Of a stretch of 64,000 nt of DNA, positions 35,901-45,570 are shown piece after piece. Below the pieces are notes generated by a model. That model had not been told where the DNA came from. It searched no databases and saw only the letters and a list, made by a program, of their open reading frames with translations. Within the stretch, counting starts at the first letter, position 1. The number at the start of each line of letters is the position of its first letter. The position numbers and the translations under genes were made by a program. Where the stretch lies: NCBI GenBank assembly GCA_019090455.1, contig JAHRWA010000039.1, forward strand, positions 62,001-126,000, given 5' to 3'. The DNA comes from Pseudomonadales bacterium (GTDB lineage: Bacteria > Pseudomonadota > Gammaproteobacteria > Pseudomonadales > DC-out160).

Positions 35901-37900
35901 AGCGTGCCACTTTCTACATTGTCGCCCGCTTCACAAAATACTTTAGACACGGTGCCTGAGCACGGTGCCACTACACTATTGATCAGTTTCATTGACTCGA
36001 TCGCCAGTGCATTATCGCCCTGCTGAACAATATCGCCTTCACTGATCAATACATCGGTAATAAGACCAGGCATCTGCGCGACGATGACATTGGAGCTATC
36101 GGCATCGGCAGAAGCTTCCTTCAGCAAGTCTTCTTCCAAACTAATAAATGGGTAGCTTCTATTGAGTTTTGACGAACTGAGATACACCTTTGCATCATCA
36201 ATAACGATGTCCAACACTCCACGACTACCGCTCACTTCCACCTCTGCTTGAGATGAGCCCTCTCCCCTTTTGAGGTTCAGTTGTATAGAAAACTCAGAGG
36301 TCTCTTGTTCCTTCATTAACGTGACACGGTACCGGCCCTTTCCTCCCACTAATTTGATCGTTAGCGTGGAGTCGTCTTCTTGTAAATAAAGCTGAGTCAC
36401 AGCGGGAACACCGGCGTCAGCAGTCAATCGCCAATGGCTTAAACTCTGCCAAGGCGTGCCACTGAAATCACCTGTGCTTTTTTCTTCCTGTTCGGTAGCC
36501 AACACAACTGCTGCAATGGCGGCATGCACGTCTTCCCCCCAAGGCTGCCAGCCATCGGGAAAGGCGTTTTCGATATATTGTGTGGTCAGTTCCTGATGAA
36601 ATGCCGGGCGCGACAATAAGCTCATTAGAAACTCGCGATTGGTATTAACACCTGCAATAGCGAAGTCTCCTAATCCTTGAACTAACTTCTGTGCCGCAAC
36701 ACCTCTTGCATCACCGCAAGCGATAACTTTGGCAACCATCGAGTCGTAAAAGGGAGTAATGCTGGAACCTTGTGCCACACCCGAGTCCACTCTCAAGCCT
36801 GCTACCTGTGGTTCTCGATAAAGATTGATACTGCCGATTTCAGGTAAGTAGTTATTGCTAGGGTCTTCGGCATTAACCCGTGCCTCGATCGCATGACCCT
36901 CTATTGTTACATCCGATTGTTCGAAAGGTAAGGACTCGCCTTGCGCAATCTGAATTTGCAAAACCACCAAATCAAGACCCGTCACCATCTCAGTGGTTGG
37001 GTGCTCCACTTGTAGACGCGTATTCATCTCAAGAAAATAATAGTCTTGAGTATCCGCATCGACAATAAATTCAACAGTACCTGCACCTTGGTAATTTAAG
37101 TGCTGCGCGAGCTTAACTGCACAATCAAAAAGACCCTGTCGTGTTTCCTGACTTAAGTGGCCAGCAGGTGCCTCTTCAATTACTTTTTGATAATTACGTT
37201 GTATAGAACATTCACGATCAAAAAGATGACACACGTTGCCCTGACTATCGCCCACTACCTGCACTTCGATATGTCGAGAACGCACAATGTATTTTTCTAG
37301 CAAGACTTTATCATCGCCAAAGGCATTCAATGCTTCTTGTTTCGCTTGAGTAAGGGCGGCTTCAAAGCCCTCCTTATCCATGACAATACGCATCCCCTTA
37401 CCACCGCCGCCAGCGCTGGCTTTAATCAGTAAAGGAAATCCCACGTTATCCGCTTCAGCTAACAGCTCGGGAACCGCTTGTGAGTCACCGTTATATCCGG
37501 GAACAGTTGCAATACCCAAGTCTATGGCGATGCTTTTGGCATTTATTTTCGAACCCATCTGAACGATAGATTCCAAAGAAGGACCGACAAAAGTAATATC
37601 GTTTTCTTCGCATCGTCGGATTAGCTCGGTACTTTCTGATAAAAAGCCATAACCAGGATGAATGGCATCAACCTTGATATTCAACGCCGCATTAACAATA
37701 ACTTCCGCATTCAAGTAGCTAGCAGTCGCCGCAGAAGCACCGATATGAACAGCTCGATCGGCTAAACGTACATGCTTTGCTTCACGATCGGCGTCGGAAA
37801 AAACAGCGACAGATTCGATTCCCAGAAGCCGGCAGCTACGCATAATGCGACAGGCTATCTCACCTCGGTTCGCGATCAGCAATCGTTTGATGGATTTCAT
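35855..37900 (-). CDS. liuD: Acyl-CoA carboxylase alpha subunit (biotin carboxylase-BCCP fusion, MCC-alpha type)
   Basis: 681 residues: biotin carboxylase core (KRLLIANRGEIA at 5-16; HPGYGFLSES; KASAGGGGKGM; EMNTRLQVEHP), a BT-like middle region (about 490-590) and a C-terminal biotinyl domain with ESMKL, biotin Lys near residue 637. Together with the carboxyltransferase at 38856 and the LiuC-like hydratase it fits methylcrotonyl-CoA carboxylase of leucine degradation. The protein ends in a duplicated VEIEP segment produced by an 18-bp tandem repeat that runs through the stop codon. It overlaps the hydratase stop by 4 bases. Confidence 0.9.
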   Translation of the reverse strand: MKSIKRLLIANRGEIACRIMRSCRLLGIESVAVFSDADREAKHVRLADRAVHIGASAATASYLNAEVIVNAALNIKVDAIHPGYGFLSESTELIRRCEENDITFVGPSLESIVQMGSKINAKSIAIDLGIATVPGYNGDSQAVPELLAEADNVGFPLLIKASAGGGGKGMRIVMDKEGFEAALTQAKQEALNAFGDDKVLLEKYIVRSRHIEVQVVGDSQGNVCHLFDRECSIQRNYQKVIEEAPAGHLSQETRQGLFDCAVKLAQHLNYQGAGTVEFIVDADTQDYYFLEMNTRLQVEHPTTEMVTGLDLVVLQIQIAQGESLPFEQSDVTIEGHAIEARVNAEDPSNNYLPEIGSINLYREPQVAGLRVDSGVAQGSSITPFYDSMVAKVIACGDARGVAAQKLVQGLGDFAIAGVNTNREFLMSLLSRPAFHQELTTQYIENAFPDGWQPWGEDVHAAIAAVVLATEQEEKSTGDFSGTPWQSLSHWRLTADAGVPAVTQLYLQEDDSTLTIKLVGGKGRYRVTLMKEQETSEFSIQLNLKRGEGSSQAEVEVSGSRGVLDIVIDDAKVYLSSSKLNRSYPFISLEEDLLKEASADADSSNVIVAQMPGLITDVLISEGDIVQQGDNALAIESMKLINSVVAPCSGTVSKVFCEAGDNVESGTLLVEIEPLVEIEPSV

Positions 37901-38688
37901 TTTTTGGTTTTCCAGCTGGGCGTTTCTTTGGCGAAAAAACAGCGAATACCCTCTCGCCCTTCATCAGAGTCCCAGGTATCCGCTAACAACTCAGCGGTAT
38001 ACGCTTGGCTAGTGGCAAGATCATGACTATCCACATAAAAAATTAACTTCTTCGTGGCTGCGATTGCACCGGGTCCGCATTGCAAAACGTATTTCAGTTC
38101 TTTTTCTACCGTTGCATCTAACTCATCGGCACTGACGACTTCATCAATTAGTCCCAGCTCTTTACCTTTTGCCGCAGAAAAAGGGCGGGCATTGAGAAAA
38201 GTACGACGAGCACTGGACTGTCCCATCTTAGCCACAACAAAGGGAGCGATGTTGGCAGGGGTCAAACCTAAACCCACTTCGGTTAAACAATACTTCCCGC
38301 TATCCACAGCAATAGCCACATCACAAACGGCAATCATGCCATTACCACCGCCATAGGCCTGGCCATTGATTCTGCCAATGAGCGGCTTGGATAATGAATT
38401 CAACTTGCGCAGCATCGTTGCTAATTTAGCGCTATCGATAATGCGTTCTTCGCGATTGAATTCGGCCATCGCCTTCATCCAAAGGAGGTCGCCCCCAGCG
38501 CAAAATGATTCCCCTGCACCGGTTAAAACCACCGCCCGCACTTTTTCATTCGTCTCTAAACTCTCAGCGGCTTCAGTGACTTCAGCGATAAGCTCAGCAT
38601 TCATGGAATTGTGCTTTTCAGGCCGATTCAACAACAGGGTTGCCACACCCCTTTCGTCAATGGTGACTTTTATGGTATTCCAGCTCAT
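37897..38688 (-). CDS. liuC: Enoyl-CoA hydratase, methylglutaconyl-CoA hydratase (LiuC) type
   Basis: 263 residues from the ATG at 38688; the open frame extends eight codons further to a TTG, but the ATG start matches family length. Crotonase signatures: LNRPEKHNSMN, CAGGDLLWMKAM (the LLWMK form is typical of AUH/LiuC) and the oxyanion region GQAYGGGNGM. It would hydrate 3-methylglutaconyl-CoA to HMG-CoA, the step after methylcrotonyl-CoA carboxylase. The ATGA overlap with the carboxylase alpha gene fits a liuBCD-like order. HMG-CoA lyase is not in the window. Confidence 0.87.
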   Translation of the reverse strand: MSWNTIKVTIDERGVATLLLNRPEKHNSMNAELIAEVTEAAESLETNEKVRAVVLTGAGESFCAGGDLLWMKAMAEFNREERIIDSAKLATMLRKLNSLSKPLIGRINGQAYGGGNGMIAVCDVAIAVDSGKYCLTEVGLGLTPANIAPFVVAKMGQSSARRTFLNARPFSAAKGKELGLIDEVVSADELDATVEKELKYVLQCGPGAIAATKKLIFYVDSHDLATSQAYTAELLADTWDSDEGREGIRCFFAKETPSWKTKK

Positions 38689-38744
38689 GGGATTATTCTC
38701 TATAGGTTGCAACTTTTAGTTTGTCACTTTTAGTTTTCAAAATT

Positions 38745-38816
38745 CAATTAGTTAATCGCTTTCAATTAATAAATAACTTTCAATTAATTTGTTACATTCG
38801 ACTAGTTAGCGACTTT
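38745..38816. repeat. Four-unit 18-bp tandem repeat between hydratase and carboxyltransferase genes
   Basis: Units at 38745, 38763, 38781 and 38799, each 18 bases of the form CAATTARTTAATNACTTT, with a fifth broken unit starting at 38817 and related CTTTTAGTTT repeats just before (38711-38740). It fills most of the 167-base gap between two genes that should be co-transcribed. The period is the same 18 bases as the array at 35793, but the sequence is unrelated. Confidence 0.8.
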
Positions 38817-38855
38817 CAATTTATCAATTCTCAATTCGCGATTAGGAAATAGATT

Positions 38856-40454
38856 TTACATTCGATAGACGTATGACCGTCCTTCCTCTGGCGGCTTAGT
38901 TGCCACACTGGCAAGACACAAGCCAAGAATATCTCGGGTTTGTCCTGGCTCTATAACGCCGTCATCCCAAATTCGAGAGGTTGCATAGTAGGCACCACTG
39001 GCTCTGTCGTATATTTCTCGGGTCTCCGCATCCAGGGCGGCCAAGGACTCTGCCGTTGCTTTACGATTGACACTCGTTCTGGCCAATTCGGTTACCACAT
39101 TACAAGCGATATCGGCGCTCATGGTAGCAACGACTGAATTGGGCCAAGCAAATAAAAAGTCTGGTCGGAAACCGCGCCCGCACATACCGTAATTTCCCGC
39201 GCCGTAAGACCCTCCGATCACCACCGAGAGCCGAGGTACTTTTGAACATGACATGGCATACACTAGTTTGGCGCTGTGCTTTGCGATCCCGCCACGTTCC
39301 GCTTCCTTGCCCACCATAAATCCAGGCACATTATGAAGAAACAAAATCGGAATATTTCGCTGCTCACACAATTCAATAAAGTGGGCGGCTTTGACAGAGG
39401 CATCGGAATAAAGCGGACCATTGTTGCCAATAATCCCAACAGGATAACCGTGTAAATGGGCCGTTGCACAAACAATACTAAGACCCCACTGTGGCTTAAA
39501 TTCCTTAAGATCACTGCTATCCACCAAACGCGCCATGACCTCACGCACATCATAAGGATGAGTCGGATCCTTGCTAACAACCCCGCTGATCTCCTCGGTG
39601 GAATAAAGCGGATCAGTGACTGGTTGGACTCGTTGATAATTTTTGGAAGATCGATTCAGTCCAGAGATGATACTGCGCAGACGCGCTAACGCTTCTTGCT
39701 CTGTCTCGGCGATATAATCCGACACTCCCGAGACGTTGGTGTGCATCTCCGCACCGCCCAACTCCTGCGCCGTGGCATCTTCGTTAATAGCCACTTTAAC
39801 AATCGAGGGTCCCCCTAAATGAATCGTCGCATTATTACGAACCATCACCACTTCATCAGACAATGCGGGTATATAGGCAGCACCCGCTGTACTCACACCA
39901 AATACCGCAGACAATTGCGGTAAACCCTTCGCCGACATATTGCATTGGCGAAAGAAAATATTACCGAAATGATCTCGATCCGGAAAAACGCGGTCCCACT
40001 CGGGCAGATAAGCGCCACCACAATCCACTAAATAAACGCAAGGGACCATTAAATTCTCAGCGATTTCCTGTGCCCGCACATGTTTCTTCACGGTCTCAGG
40101 ATAATAGGCACCGCCTTTGATGGTGGAATCATTGGCCACGATCACCACTTGCGTATCGTGAACAATCCCGATACCCGTCACCACGCCAGCACTGTGTACC
40201 CCCCCACCATATTGATCGTAAGCCGCCAAGGTTGAAAATTCGAGAAAGGGCGTGCAAGGGTCTACAAGCAAATCAATTCGCTCTCTAGGTAGCAATTTCT
40301 TACGCTCTCTCTGGCGTTTCATCACTTTGTCTCGGCCACCATCAATGGCCTCAGCAATACGCTCGCGTAATGTCGCTGCAAGGGAGCTATGGTATTCAAA
40401 ATTTTCGGCATAGACGTCAGTATTGGTATTGATTTTCGAGACGAATTTACTCAT
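38856..40454 (-). CDS. liuB: Acyl-CoA carboxylase beta (carboxyltransferase) subunit, MCC-beta type
   Basis: 532 residues of the carboxyltransferase family: LVDPCTPFLEFSTLAAY, STAGAAYIPALSDE (188-201), NVPGFMVGKEAERGGIAKH and GSYGAGNYGMCGR, a close fit to methylcrotonyl-CoA carboxylase beta. It transfers the carboxyl group from biotin on the alpha subunit to 3-methylcrotonyl-CoA. It is the first gene of the minus-strand operon carboxyltransferase-hydratase-carboxylase alpha-acyl-CoA dehydrogenase. The liu regulator LiuR is not next to it. Confidence 0.92.
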   Translation of the reverse strand: MSKFVSKINTNTDVYAENFEYHSSLAATLRERIAEAIDGGRDKVMKRQRERKKLLPRERIDLLVDPCTPFLEFSTLAAYDQYGGGVHSAGVVTGIGIVHDTQVVIVANDSTIKGGAYYPETVKKHVRAQEIAENLMVPCVYLVDCGGAYLPEWDRVFPDRDHFGNIFFRQCNMSAKGLPQLSAVFGVSTAGAAYIPALSDEVVMVRNNATIHLGGPSIVKVAINEDATAQELGGAEMHTNVSGVSDYIAETEQEALARLRSIISGLNRSSKNYQRVQPVTDPLYSTEEISGVVSKDPTHPYDVREVMARLVDSSDLKEFKPQWGLSIVCATAHLHGYPVGIIGNNGPLYSDASVKAAHFIELCEQRNIPILFLHNVPGFMVGKEAERGGIAKHSAKLVYAMSCSKVPRLSVVIGGSYGAGNYGMCGRGFRPDFLFAWPNSVVATMSADIACNVVTELARTSVNRKATAESLAALDAETREIYDRASGAYYATSRIWDDGVIEPGQTRDILGLCLASVATKPPEEGRSYVYRM

Positions 40455-40774
40455 ATATCAACCTGGCAAATAGGTGTTGGATTGGTACTAAGGAAGAGAG
40501 CGTAGGCCAGAATGTTCGAATACGAATCATGCGTTCAAATATAAGAATGTACTCAAATCGAGCATGTGTTCAGGCCAATCGCCCAAAATAATTTTCACAA
40601 TCAGGCAGCTGCTGATCAATAGAAGGGGATTTTAGGCGATGCATAATATATTACCAAAAGCATCAAAACTCAATAGAGGGATTGCTCGCAAATCATGCAG
40701 GAAGCATTCGATACTGACGGTATTTGTACGCAACACAAATACCGTCAAATCATAGCCACCCCAAATTGGTGCTA
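40455..40774. promoter_or_regulatory. Intergenic region upstream of the liu/mcc-type operon
   Basis: 320 gene-free bases between the serine hydrolase stop and the carboxyltransferase start. It should carry the promoter of the liu/mcc-type operon. Near the hydrolase end is a perfect 13-bp hairpin (listed separately). TTCGAAT and GTTCAAAT/ACTCAAAT motifs recur between 40515 and 40560, but I cannot assign them to a regulator. Confidence 0.45.
40715..40747. terminator. Perfect 13-bp hairpin after the serine hydrolase gene
   Basis: TGACGGTATTTGT (40715-40727) and its exact complement ACAAATACCGTCA (40735-40747) with a 7-base loop, 27 bases downstream of the minus-strand hydrolase stop. There is no T-run on either side, so it may be a factor-dependent terminator, an mRNA-stabilising end, or an operator for the downstream operon. 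Confidence 0.55.
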
Positions 40775-42175
40775 CTACAACGAATCTGGCAATGCAGCGA
40801 TGATACTTAATATTTCATCGACGTAATGGCCGGTTCCGTCTCGGCTTATATTCATCCCGGTCCAAACAACCACCAACTTTTGTGAAGGTATGATGATAAC
40901 CTGCTGCCCTTGAAAGCCTGAAAAATGATAGGCATCCTCTGGTAATTCTGGCCATTCCCCGCCATCGGTATTCAACCAAATCTGTGCACCATAAAAATCG
41001 GCAGCCGGCGACGGCGTCAATGCGAACTCCATCCATTCAGCAGAAATCACTTGCTCCCCAAACCAATCACCACCTTGAATATACAGCTGTCCCAATCGCG
41101 CCCAATCACGTGGAGTCATATGCCCAAACGCGCCACCCACAAAGCGCCCGCTGGCATCGAACTCTATAAACGCGGATCGAATATCAATTTTGTGAAAAAG
41201 TTGTGTCTGATAAAAATCATAGGCTTCTTGGAGACTACCACCCGCAGCATCCTGGACTATGCGCGCCAAAAGATTGGCTTCTCCCGTACTATAATTAAAA
41301 ACATCTCCGGGAATATTCACCAGAGGTCTAGCCGCAGCGTAAACAGCCTGATCGGATTCTGCAAAGAGCATTTGAGTCACGTCAGACCAACCCGCGTAAT
41401 CCTCAATAAAGTCCAAACCGGCAGCCATGTGTAAGATGTGTTTAGTCTGTATCATCTCTTTCGCAGTCCCTTGCCACTCAGTAATCGGAGCCGGGTCATT
41501 AATATCGATGAGATCTAAATCTTGTGCAATTCCAATGAGCGTACTGCTCACTGACTTCGTCATGGAAAAACCAATCATCGGCGTTTGCGCCGTTGCCCCT
41601 ATCCCGTATTGTTCCGCAATCAGTTTACCGTCGTACACCACGACCACTGATGTGGTATTTCGAGATTCATTCTCTCCGAGAAATGCATTCGCCACAGCCA
41701 TATCAACTGCAACCGTATCGAGACCCGGAATGACATCTGGATACAAGCCTCCTGATCCTTGCGGCCAAGGTTGGTCTGAAGGTAATGGAGGTGCATCTAG
41801 TGGCACAAACGCTTGTGCATCCACCTCTTCAATTGATCTTTTACCGAGTAATGTGCAGCCTATACCTTCTCGATAAATCGCTGTTGCCGCAGCGAATTGA
41901 GTACCAAAAAAAACATCGCCTACGGTCACCATTTTTTCTTCATAATTAACATCTGTTTGCCAAAACAACGGTAATGGCTGCATTGCCGGTGCGACAATTT
42001 CATCCCTGATAAACGCCTCATCAAAACCACTATTAAACACAGCAGAGCAGAGAAATTTCGCGGAATACCCTTTTGCCACGGGCAAATCAACGATTCGATT
42101 ACAACCACTGAGTGCAACGAGTAAACCGCACATTATTATTTTGAAATAACTTCGAGAAACAAATGGTTTGGACAT
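40775..42175 (-). CDS. Class C beta-lactamase-family serine hydrolase, predicted lipoprotein
   Basis: 466 residues from the ATG at 42175, which has AAGGATAA five bases upstream; a longer frame to 42217 lacks one. The N-terminus is a lipoprotein signal with lipobox LSGC (Cys near residue 25). The S12-family nucleophile motif SxxK is seen in FSMTKSVS, the second motif as YSTGEAN, and a C-terminal HFSGFQGQQ segment precedes VVVWTGMN. Members include esterases, D-aminopeptidases and beta-lactamases; an outer-membrane-anchored esterase-type role is a guess. It has no obvious partner among its neighbours. Confidence 0.85.
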   Translation of the reverse strand: MSKPFVSRSYFKIIMCGLLVALSGCNRIVDLPVAKGYSAKFLCSAVFNSGFDEAFIRDEIVAPAMQPLPLFWQTDVNYEEKMVTVGDVFFGTQFAAATAIYREGIGCTLLGKRSIEEVDAQAFVPLDAPPLPSDQPWPQGSGGLYPDVIPGLDTVAVDMAVANAFLGENESRNTTSVVVVYDGKLIAEQYGIGATAQTPMIGFSMTKSVSSTLIGIAQDLDLIDINDPAPITEWQGTAKEMIQTKHILHMAAGLDFIEDYAGWSDVTQMLFAESDQAVYAAARPLVNIPGDVFNYSTGEANLLARIVQDAAGGSLQEAYDFYQTQLFHKIDIRSAFIEFDASGRFVGGAFGHMTPRDWARLGQLYIQGGDWFGEQVISAEWMEFALTPSPAADFYGAQIWLNTDGGEWPELPEDAYHFSGFQGQQVIIIPSQKLVVVWTGMNISRDGTGHYVDEILSIIAALPDSL

Positions 42176-42304
42176 AGCGCTTATCCTTTTTATTATTAGA
42201 AGCAGAAATACTAACATATAGATTAGTGTGCGTAAGGCAGTCTACCCGCCTCCTAAAAACAAAACAAGGACAGTTTTCTATCAAAATATAACGTCGCTTT
42301 CAGT

Positions 42305-43126
42305 TCACTGAGACTTAGCGTTTAAACCCTGAAAAGGTAACAACAGCAGCCCAAACAAACGGTTCGTTTGTTTTTCATCACGGAAATCTGGCAGACCAAT
42401 AACCATGTCTTTGTGCCCTGCATTGGGTGACGGTATATAGGTCCCAAAAAACCGATCCCACCAAGGTAAATTAAAACCGAAATTACTGTTGGTCTCATTC
42501 ACCTCTACCGAATGATGTACGCGATGCATGTCCGGCGTAACGACAAATAGACGTAAAATACCATCCACCTTTTTTGGTAAATCAATATTGCCGTGATTAA
42601 ACATCGCAGTCGCATTGAGTAACATCTCAAAAAGAATCACCGCTGATGCTGACGGCCCCATTGAGAGTATAACGACGACTTTAATCAACATAGACAAAAT
42701 GATTTCGACAGGATGAAAGCGCGCCCCGGTTGTTACATCGTAATCCAAATCGGCATGATGAACACCGTGTACACGCCACAATAGGGGTACAAAGTGGAAC
42801 AGCACGTGCTGTAGATAAATCACAAAATCGAGAATAATGACTGCTAAGATTAATGCCCAAAGCGATTGAAACTGAAAATAATTAAATACACCCCAGCCGT
42901 TACTTTCAGCAAGCACTGCTACACCAACTGCCGTGGTTGGAAAAACCAATCGCATCATCACACTATTCAGCACTGTGACGCCCAGATTATTCAGCCAGCG
43001 CTTCCCCTTAGATACCGTCAACATACGCTTGGGGCGCTGTAATTCAACCAACGCAACAACACAAAATAGAGTTAAAAAAAAGCTTAACCTTATGGCTGTT
43101 TGATGACTCGTTAGAAATTCATCCAT
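42305..43126 (-). CDS. Sterol desaturase / fatty-acid hydroxylase family membrane protein
   Basis: 273 residues with four or so membrane segments and the family's His clusters: LQHVLFHFVPLLWRVH, GVHHADLDYD and MHRVHHSVEVNETN, plus H near FNHGN, which bind a di-iron centre. Such enzymes hydroxylate or desaturate lipids or sterol-like compounds. GGAGGCTAA lies upstream of the ATG at an acceptable distance. No dedicated electron donor is adjacent. Confidence 0.87.
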   Translation of the reverse strand: MDEFLTSHQTAIRLSFFLTLFCVVALVELQRPKRMLTVSKGKRWLNNLGVTVLNSVMMRLVFPTTAVGVAVLAESNGWGVFNYFQFQSLWALILAVIILDFVIYLQHVLFHFVPLLWRVHGVHHADLDYDVTTGARFHPVEIILSMLIKVVVILSMGPSASAVILFEMLLNATAMFNHGNIDLPKKVDGILRLFVVTPDMHRVHHSVEVNETNSNFGFNLPWWDRFFGTYIPSPNAGHKDMVIGLPDFRDEKQTNRLFGLLLLPFQGLNAKSQ

Positions 43127-43202
43127 GAATAAATTGTTAGCCTCCTTGATTGTCGAGCATCTGTATTAAATCAAGCTCCGATATTTGAATTAGAGTCGGA
43201 TA

Positions 43203-44006
43203 TTAAGACTTACTGAACTGATAGACTACCGCAAGCTGTGGTCCCGCTACTTTAATGTCCGTACTAATTTCGTCAAAATCTCTAATCTCTAATTTCAAAT
43301 AACGATAGCCCAATTTAAATCCCAAATTGAACTTCGTTTCATAGCCCAACATGACACTAAGGTCGATCATTTCATTTCCCTGCAATCGCCCGTAGTGTAA
43401 TTCAAGAGAATGGGAAAGGTTGAAGGCAGGAAGGCTTCCATCCAATCGACTATAGAACAATGGAACCTGCTCCCTAAAAATAGATTCAAGCGGATTCCCT
43501 GCCAAAAAGCCGTCTAATGTTTCAATTGCAATACGTCCATCAAATTTACGTATCGTCATCCCTACACCTACGCGAGGATTCGATTGCCCAATATTGTAAT
43601 AAAAGGAGATATCGCGATGATCGAAATGTATCGATGATTGAATACGGTCGCCCGACGAAAAAAGAAATGCAAACCCGCCGAAAGTAAAATCGCTGGGCAC
43701 CACATTAATTTCCTCCGCATCCACAGAAGAATCACGTATTTTTATTTGAGGTATGACGGGTAAATTATGAATCAAGGAAACAGACAAGGATCTATTGGAA
43801 TTAGCGCTATAATTCAAATCGTTCTCTACATCGATAGGCCGAATATCGATTTGTTTTATCTTGAAATCCCCAGAATAATGTTGCGCCCAAACAGTGGCAT
43901 CAATCTCCAAAGCAACCTGACTCTCAGCGGCAACACAGGTTTGAGTAACAAAAAAGCTCAGTAAAATAAGTACGATTCTTATCAAGATATGACTCCCCAA
44001 ATACAA
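43203..44006 (-). CDS. Outer-membrane beta-barrel protein
   Basis: 267 residues with a signal peptide ending near CVAAE (residue 28), then amphipathic beta strands to the end (LGFKLGYRYLKLEI, GPQLAVVYQFSKS). The layout fits the small outer-membrane barrel family often annotated TIGR04219, with an early VWAQHYSGDF element. No ligand or partner can be named. It lies between the desaturase-family gene and the diguanylate cyclase, in the same orientation but with separate gaps of 76 and 172 bases. Confidence 0.68.
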   Translation of the reverse strand: MYLGSHILIRIVLILLSFFVTQTCVAAESQVALEIDATVWAQHYSGDFKIKQIDIRPIDVENDLNYSANSNRSLSVSLIHNLPVIPQIKIRDSSVDAEEINVVPSDFTFGGFAFLFSSGDRIQSSIHFDHRDISFYYNIGQSNPRVGVGMTIRKFDGRIAIETLDGFLAGNPLESIFREQVPLFYSRLDGSLPAFNLSHSLELHYGRLQGNEMIDLSVMLGYETKFNLGFKLGYRYLKLEIRDFDEISTDIKVAGPQLAVVYQFSKS

Positions 44007-44178
44007 GTAAGGATTTATGATTTTCTATTGGATAGGGGGGGGATTAGAGCAAAAGCCGCCGCATAGCGCAATTTTCACGGCACACGCATTGAATTCAACG
44101 CACAACGGACTATTGAGAGACCTTAAAAAACAGCGTATATGCAAAAGAGGGTATATAAAAAACCACGGAGGTTACCGT

Positions 44179-45249
44179 TTAGACCAAACTCAAATCAGAG
44201 TCCGTACTCTCTTCCGTATCAGAAAGATTGTCACTTGAAAGCTGAGTATCATCAGCAAGAGGCTTGTCATTAGCAATATCTTGCCAATTAGTCACTCTAT
44301 TGCGACCGTGTTTCTTGGAAAAATAAAGCGCTTTATCCGCCTGTTCAATGACGGAAATAATGGGTAGCGTATTATCAACATAGGCGACGCCAATGCTAAC
44401 CGTAATTTGACCCACTTGCGGGAACAGGTAATTCGCAACCCGCTCCCTGAATCTATTCAGAATATTGATCGCAACAGTCAAACTCACACCTTTTAACATG
44501 GCAACAAACTCCTCGCCACCGTAGCGGTATTTGTCATCACTCTCTCGAAAAAACTCCGTCATTAGCTTCGAAAACTGTACGAGAACTTCATCCCCTTGAA
44601 GATGCCCGAACTCATCATTTACCCGTTTAAAATGGTCGATATCGAAAAAAGCAATACAGCACTCTTCCTCTTCATCCCTATCCCGTCGTTTTTTAGGGGT
44701 AGTGCTATCCATTTTTTGAATATTACGATCAAACATCTGGCGATTCAATAAACCGGTGAGGCAGTCTTGAATACTGTTTTTTAATAAAAGAAACAAATTG
44801 GAATAGACTTGAAGAACGGTATCGATAAAAATTTTTTCTTCTAACGGTAGATTACCTTCAATAATCAGCCCCCCTAACAAATTGTTGCCGGCGTAAATAG
44901 GGAAAATGGTTCGCGGACGGCCATCAAGCGTTTGATCAAATGCAACGACTTCTGGGCCAGACACATGATCTAACAACACTAAATCAGCGAGGCGCTGACC
45001 GTCAGTAAATAAATCATCTATCTTGCAATAATAGCCTTGAGGAATGAGTTTCTCTTTTGTCGCGATTTCATAAAATTCCACCACAGACCAAGGTAAGCTT
45101 TCCAGTGACCGTTCATAAAGTCGAGTAGGAAAATTCGTACCGATATCACCAATAATAGTGGCCACTAACCCTGTTCTCAGCGCGCGTAAATCCCTGAACT
45201 GAGTTAATCCAACAATAGCTTTAAATTTGGGGTTATTAGCGTAATTCAT
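44179..45249 (-). CDS. Diguanylate cyclase with N-terminal sensor domain
   Basis: 356 residues: a GAF-like N-terminal domain (about 20-150), then a GGDEF domain with FFDIDHFKRVND and the active site YGGEEF near residues 243-248. The I-site RxxD (RESD) lies five residues before GGEEF, so product inhibition by c-di-GMP is expected. It makes c-di-GMP from two GTP in the cytoplasm. The last 40 residues are an acidic Ser/Asp/Glu-rich tail. No transmembrane helix is visible, so the input is probably cytoplasmic. Confidence 0.9.
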   Translation of the reverse strand: MNYANNPKFKAIVGLTQFRDLRALRTGLVATIIGDIGTNFPTRLYERSLESLPWSVVEFYEIATKEKLIPQGYYCKIDDLFTDGQRLADLVLLDHVSGPEVVAFDQTLDGRPRTIFPIYAGNNLLGGLIIEGNLPLEEKIFIDTVLQVYSNLFLLLKNSIQDCLTGLLNRQMFDRNIQKMDSTTPKKRRDRDEEEECCIAFFDIDHFKRVNDEFGHLQGDEVLVQFSKLMTEFFRESDDKYRYGGEEFVAMLKGVSLTVAINILNRFRERVANYLFPQVGQITVSIGVAYVDNTLPIISVIEQADKALYFSKKHGRNRVTNWQDIANDKPLADDTQLSSDNLSDTEESTDSDLSLV

Positions 45250-45570
45250 TAATTCTCATACCGTGATCATTATTTTAATAATAGACAGAATTCACGAATT
45301 GCGAGCTTTCTCTTAAGAAATCATAGATTTGTCGAATATAACAATTAAAAACGATCAATATTCCACCGCAACTCGCAAAAACAACCCCTCTTACGAGCAA
45401 CACTCACTGACTCGTTGTAAATTGCTGCTACAAAAACTTGAATTCAACACCTCCTTTTTTAGGCAATAAACAGAGCCGGTAGCAGCATCTAAAAAAATTG
45501 ATCGCAAGGTTCAGACATGTTCCTATGCTAGTCCTTTTTTTCAAGATACTGATCCAAGTGAGAGCACAAT
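45250..45570. promoter_or_regulatory. Divergent intergenic region, diguanylate cyclase / CoA-transferase
   Basis: 321 bases without a gene. AT-rich, with T- and A-runs near 45482-45542 but no clear hairpin. It should hold promoters in both directions; ATTATTTTAATAAT near the cyclase start is an imperfect palindrome. The CoA-transferase ATG has a weak GTGAGAG site. Confidence 0.4.
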
